Assembly (NCBI RefSeq): GCF_024655635.1
Contig: NZ_JANLGI010000001.1
Location: 310,001-374,000 of the forward strand
Origin: Allobosea sp. 47.2.35
GTDB taxonomy: Bacteria; Pseudomonadota; Alphaproteobacteria; Rhizobiales; Beijerinckiaceae
Reading direction: 5' to 3'
DNA: 64,000 nucleotides
Shown: positions 62,025-64,000 of the stretch, one piece after another
Layout: each line of letters starts with the position of its first letter
How positions within the stretch are numbered: position 1 is the stretch's first letter
Translations under genes and position numbers: made by a program
The notes under the pieces: model-generated
The model's input: only the letters and a program-made list of their open reading frames with translations
What the model was told of the DNA's origin: nothing
Database searches by the model: none

Positions 62025-62053
62025 AAAAAACGCGGCCCCGAAGGACCGCGTTT
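62025..62053 (-). terminator. Intrinsic terminator of rplS
   Basis: On the minus strand the stem has arms AAACGCGGTCC and GGGCCGCGTTT, with one G-U pair and a TTCG tetraloop, followed by six T residues. It lies 27 bases after the rplS stop. This is a strong rho-independent terminator. Confidence 0.92.
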
Positions 62054-62079
62054 CAAACTTTTCGCGTTGAGGGTTCGGC

Positions 62080-62475
62080 TTACTTGCCGGCGCCCTTCTG
62101 GCCCTTCGCGGGCTTGGCATCGACGCGCTCGGCGATGCGGGCCGACTTGCCGCGACGATCGCGCAGGTAATAGAGCTTGGCGCGACGCACCTTGCCCTTG
62201 CGGATGACCTTGATCGAGTCGAGGTTCGGCGAGAACAGCGGGAAGACGCGCTCGACGCCCTCGCCATAGGAAATCTTGCGGACGGTGAAGCTCTGGTTGA
62301 GGCCGCCGCCATTGCGGGCGATCACGACGCCTTCATAGGCCTGGACGCGGCTGCGCTCGCCTTCCTTGACCTTGACGTTGACCTGCACGGTGTCGCCGGG
62401 CTGGAAGGCGGGAATGGCCTTGCCTTCGCTCAGCTTGGCAATCTGCTCGGCATCGATCTGCTCGATGATGTTCAT
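62080..62475 (-). CDS. rplS: 50S ribosomal protein L19
   Basis: A 131-residue bL19: [20 protein letters not shown], then [20 protein letters not shown] and [15 protein letters not shown], all typical. A lysine-rich tail follows the conserved RRGKSARI. The ATG at 62475 has a GGAGAG site. In many bacteria rplS follows trmD and rpsP; here it has its own promoter and terminator and no such neighbours within the window. Confidence 0.97.
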   Translation of the reverse strand: MNIIEQIDAEQIAKLSEGKAIPAFQPGDTVQVNVKVKEGERSRVQAYEGVVIARNGGGLNQSFTVRKISYGEGVERVFPLFSPNLDSIKVIRKGKVRRAKLYYLRDRRGKSARIAERVDAKPAKGQKGAGK

Positions 62476-62544
62476 GGGTCTCTCCATGGCCGTATTCGCG
62501 CGGAAGCGCGGGCTTTCGGCTCGCTGTTTTCAGTTGAGTGCGGG

Positions 62545-62573
62545 GCCATACAGGAGCGCGGCGGGTTTGTCGA
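62545..62573 (-). promoter_or_regulatory. Candidate rplS promoter
   Basis: On the minus strand TCGACA (62573-62568) and TATGGC (62550-62545) are 17 bases apart, a fair housekeeping-sigma match, giving a leader of about 65 bases before the rplS ATG. Confidence 0.45.
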
Positions 62574-62651
62574 GCGGCAATCCCGGCTTGTTGGCCACGC
62601 TGCCGGCATGCATAGCCTGTGCGGGAGCGACCTGCCACCGGACGAGATGCC

Positions 62652-63440
62652 ATGACCGATCCCGTTATCAAGACCGCCCTCGTGACCGGCGCCGCGCGCG
62701 GCATCGGCCTCGCCGCCGCCAAGCGCTTCCTGACCGAGGGCTGGCAGGTCGGCCTGCTCGATATCGACGGGGCGGGGTTGCAGCGGGCGGCGGCCGAGAT
62801 CGCGACGCCCGAGCGGGTGCTGGTGCTGACCTGCGACGTGGCGATGCCGGCGCAGCTCGAATCGGCCTTCGCGGGCATGGCCAAGCGCTTCGGGCGGCTC
62901 GATGCCCTCGTCAACAATGCCGGGACGGCGGTGTTCAAGCCGCTGCTGGAAACCACGCATGACGAGTGGCAGCGGGTGATGGCGGTGAATCTCACCGGCC
63001 CGTTCCTGGCGACGCAGCTCGCGTCGCGCGCCATGGCCGACAATGGCGGTGGCGCCGTCGTCAACATCACCTCGATCTCGGGCCTGCGCGCCTCGACGCT
63101 GCGGGTCGCCTACGGCACTTCGAAAGCTGCGCTGGCGCATCTCACCAAGCAGCAGGCGGTCGAGCTCGCGGGGCTTGGCATCCGCGTCAACGCGGTCGCG
63201 CCCGGGCCGGTCGAGACGGCGATGGCCAAGGCGGTGCACAGCCCGGAAATCCGGGCGGATTATCGCGATGCCGTGCCGCTTGGCCGCTACGGGCTGGAGG
63301 AGGAACTGGCCGAGGCGATCTTCTTCCTCTGCTCGGACCGGTCGAGCTACATCACCGGGCAGGTGCTGGCCGTCGATGGTGGCTTCGACGCGGCCGGCAT
63401 CGGCCTCGCGACCCTGCGCGGCGAGCGCCGCAACCTCTGA
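62652..63440 (+). CDS. Short-chain dehydrogenase/reductase (FabG-like)
   Basis: A 262-residue SDR: ALVTGAARGIGLAAAKRFLT, then NNAGTAVFKPLLE, the catalytic Ser and YGTSK motif (Tyr-x3-Lys), and VNAVAPGPVETAMAK. C-terminal YITGQVLAVDGGFDAAGIG is typical. The substrate is unknown. The ATG at 62652 is chosen for family length. It is divergent from rplS and probably a single gene. Confidence 0.92.
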   Translation: MTDPVIKTALVTGAARGIGLAAAKRFLTEGWQVGLLDIDGAGLQRAAAEIATPERVLVLTCDVAMPAQLESAFAGMAKRFGRLDALVNNAGTAVFKPLLETTHDEWQRVMAVNLTGPFLATQLASRAMADNGGGAVVNITSISGLRASTLRVAYGTSKAALAHLTKQQAVELAGLGIRVNAVAPGPVETAMAKAVHSPEIRADYRDAVPLGRYGLEEELAEAIFFLCSDRSSYITGQVLAVDGGFDAAGIGLATLRGERRNL

Positions 63441-63452
63441 CGGCCGGCGCCG

Positions 63453-63641
63453 CTAGCCCTTGGCCTCACGCTGCTTCAGCAGCTCGTTGAGCATGTCCTG
63501 CTGTTCGCTGAGCCGATCGGCGAGGGCCTCCTCGACGGCCGCGCCGGAGGCACCTGTCGCCTGTTCCATCAGCTCGGCGATGTTGCGCCGAAGGAGGGCG
63601 ATGCGCTCGTCCAATTCCGTCTGCGAGGCATTCTCGGGCAT
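63453..63641 (-). CDS. Small coiled-coil protein
   Basis: A 62-residue acidic protein, MPENASQTELDERIALLRRN, with heptads of Leu and Ile suggesting a short coiled coil (about 8-57). No signal, membrane helix or known family. It lies 13 bases from the SDR stop, convergent. GC3 and the ATG at 63641 support coding, with moderate confidence because it is short. Confidence 0.6.
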   Translation of the reverse strand: MPENASQTELDERIALLRRNIAELMEQATGASGAAVEEALADRLSEQQDMLNELLKQREAKG

Positions 63642-63789
63642 CGGCTGTCTCCATGCTCAATCACGGCCGTAGCGGCCGCCCGCCTCGTAGAATGCCCCGC
63701 GGCCGTCCGGGTTCCCGCCGGAACCGTGCCCGGTCCGGCAACGTTGGTCGACCGTGGTCCTCCGTGCGAGGCAGTCCGGAGGACAAGCG

Positions 63790-64000
63790 ATGAAATCATA
63801 TGCCGTGGGCATCGCGATAGCCCTGCTGGCCGCGACGGGGATGGCTGAGGCCCAGACGCCTTCGCCGCCCTCGACCGCCCGGGAAGGAACAGGCAGCGGT
63901 TCGGGATCGAGCGGGATGGCGCCCCAGCAGGGAACCGGCTCCGGCGCGACGCAGCATGCGCCCGGCGTCAATCGCCCCGCAACTGGCGGCGCTGCCGCAA
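63790..64000 (+). CDS. Secreted Ser/Gly/Pro-rich protein (partial, 3' end beyond the window)
   Basis: The first 70 codons are present. A signal peptide (MKSYAVGIAIALLAATGMAE, cleaved near AEA-Q) is followed by a low-complexity stretch rich in Ser, Gly, Thr, Pro and Gln (for example EGTGSGSGSSGMAPQQGTG). The protein is probably periplasmic or secreted with a flexible front. The rest is off the window. Confidence 0.65.
   Translation, partial: MKSYAVGIAIALLAATGMAEAQTPSPPSTAREGTGSGSGSSGMAPQQGTGSGATQHAPGVNRPATGGAAA

Noticed and set aside
1-64000. CRISPR arrays, insertion sequences, prophage genes, rRNA or tRNA genes
   Set aside because: I looked for regular spaced repeats, transposase motifs, integrase or phage structural genes and cloverleaf sequences in the gaps and saw none.

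Overview
The window is 64 kb of high-GC, densely packed bacterial chromosome. Gene content and order point to an alphaproteobacterium of the Rhizobiales/Hyphomicrobiales: uvrC-pgsA-moaD-moaE in a row, lgt-midA-pgeF in a row, ybjN next to proC, a UbiK-type coiled-coil protein, and a DLPSRK-starting porin-like Omp25/RopB beta-barrel protein. The overall picture resembles Bosea or a close relative; that genus guess is inference from protein look alone. I see no insertion sequence, prophage, CRISPR array, rRNA or tRNA. Most of the window is core chromosome, and the long antisense reading frames are artefacts of high GC3.

Layout. 0-5 kb (minus strand): a GAF sensor cut by the edge, a prs-queC-VUT transporter group for queuosine precursor synthesis and uptake, a lipoprotein and a creatinase-like M24 protein. 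4.9-10.2 kb (plus): ubiK, a hairpin-rich leader before ybjN, proC, a TetR-type regulator, a Cache/HAMP chemoreceptor and csaA. 10.2-16.6 kb: a PPOX-GST pair with a divergent LysR gene, an EnvZ/OmpR-type two-component pair, a MarR gene and an IlvE-like aminotransferase. 16.8-21.4 kb (minus): uvrC, pgsA, moaD, moaE and DUF1176. 21.8-28.6 kb (plus): cspA, rpsU, a small coiled-coil gene, a CPT-like kinase, an oxidoreductase, lgt-midA-pgeF, a glycine-rich hydrophobic small protein and a DsbA-fold isomerase.

28.6-40.3 kb: an SDR/LPS-type glycosyltransferase pair, the major OMP with a clear terminator, GST, rlmJ, a secreted RNase T2 with an unknown secreted partner, a PPOX protein, a DMT exporter, an ArsR-SRPBCC pair, a MarR-like regulator and a complete TRAP transporter. 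40.5-48 kb: a fused 5-oxoprolinase divergent from the TRAP operon (together probably a pyroglutamate or hydantoin uptake and hydrolysis unit), then SDR, LysE, GNAT and two alpha/beta hydrolases. 48-54.5 kb (plus): a second chemoreceptor, a stand-alone RecD/Dda-type helicase, DUF1801, and a DUF1800-DUF1501 pair with a Tat signal. 54.5-58.2 kb (minus): leuC and leuD separated by three other genes, preceded by a leader with a candidate small ORF and hairpins. 58.4-64 kb: a secreted protein, an EmrR-EmrA-EmrB-type efflux operon with near-palindromic operators, rplS with promoter and terminator, an SDR, and a secreted protein cut by the right edge.

No clearly new multi-gene system is evident. The best leads are the leuC leader with its small ORF, the genes embedded between leuC and leuD, the RNase T2 partner, the DUF1800/DUF1501 pair, the three-hairpin leader before ybjN, and several sharp unassigned dyads in divergent promoters.
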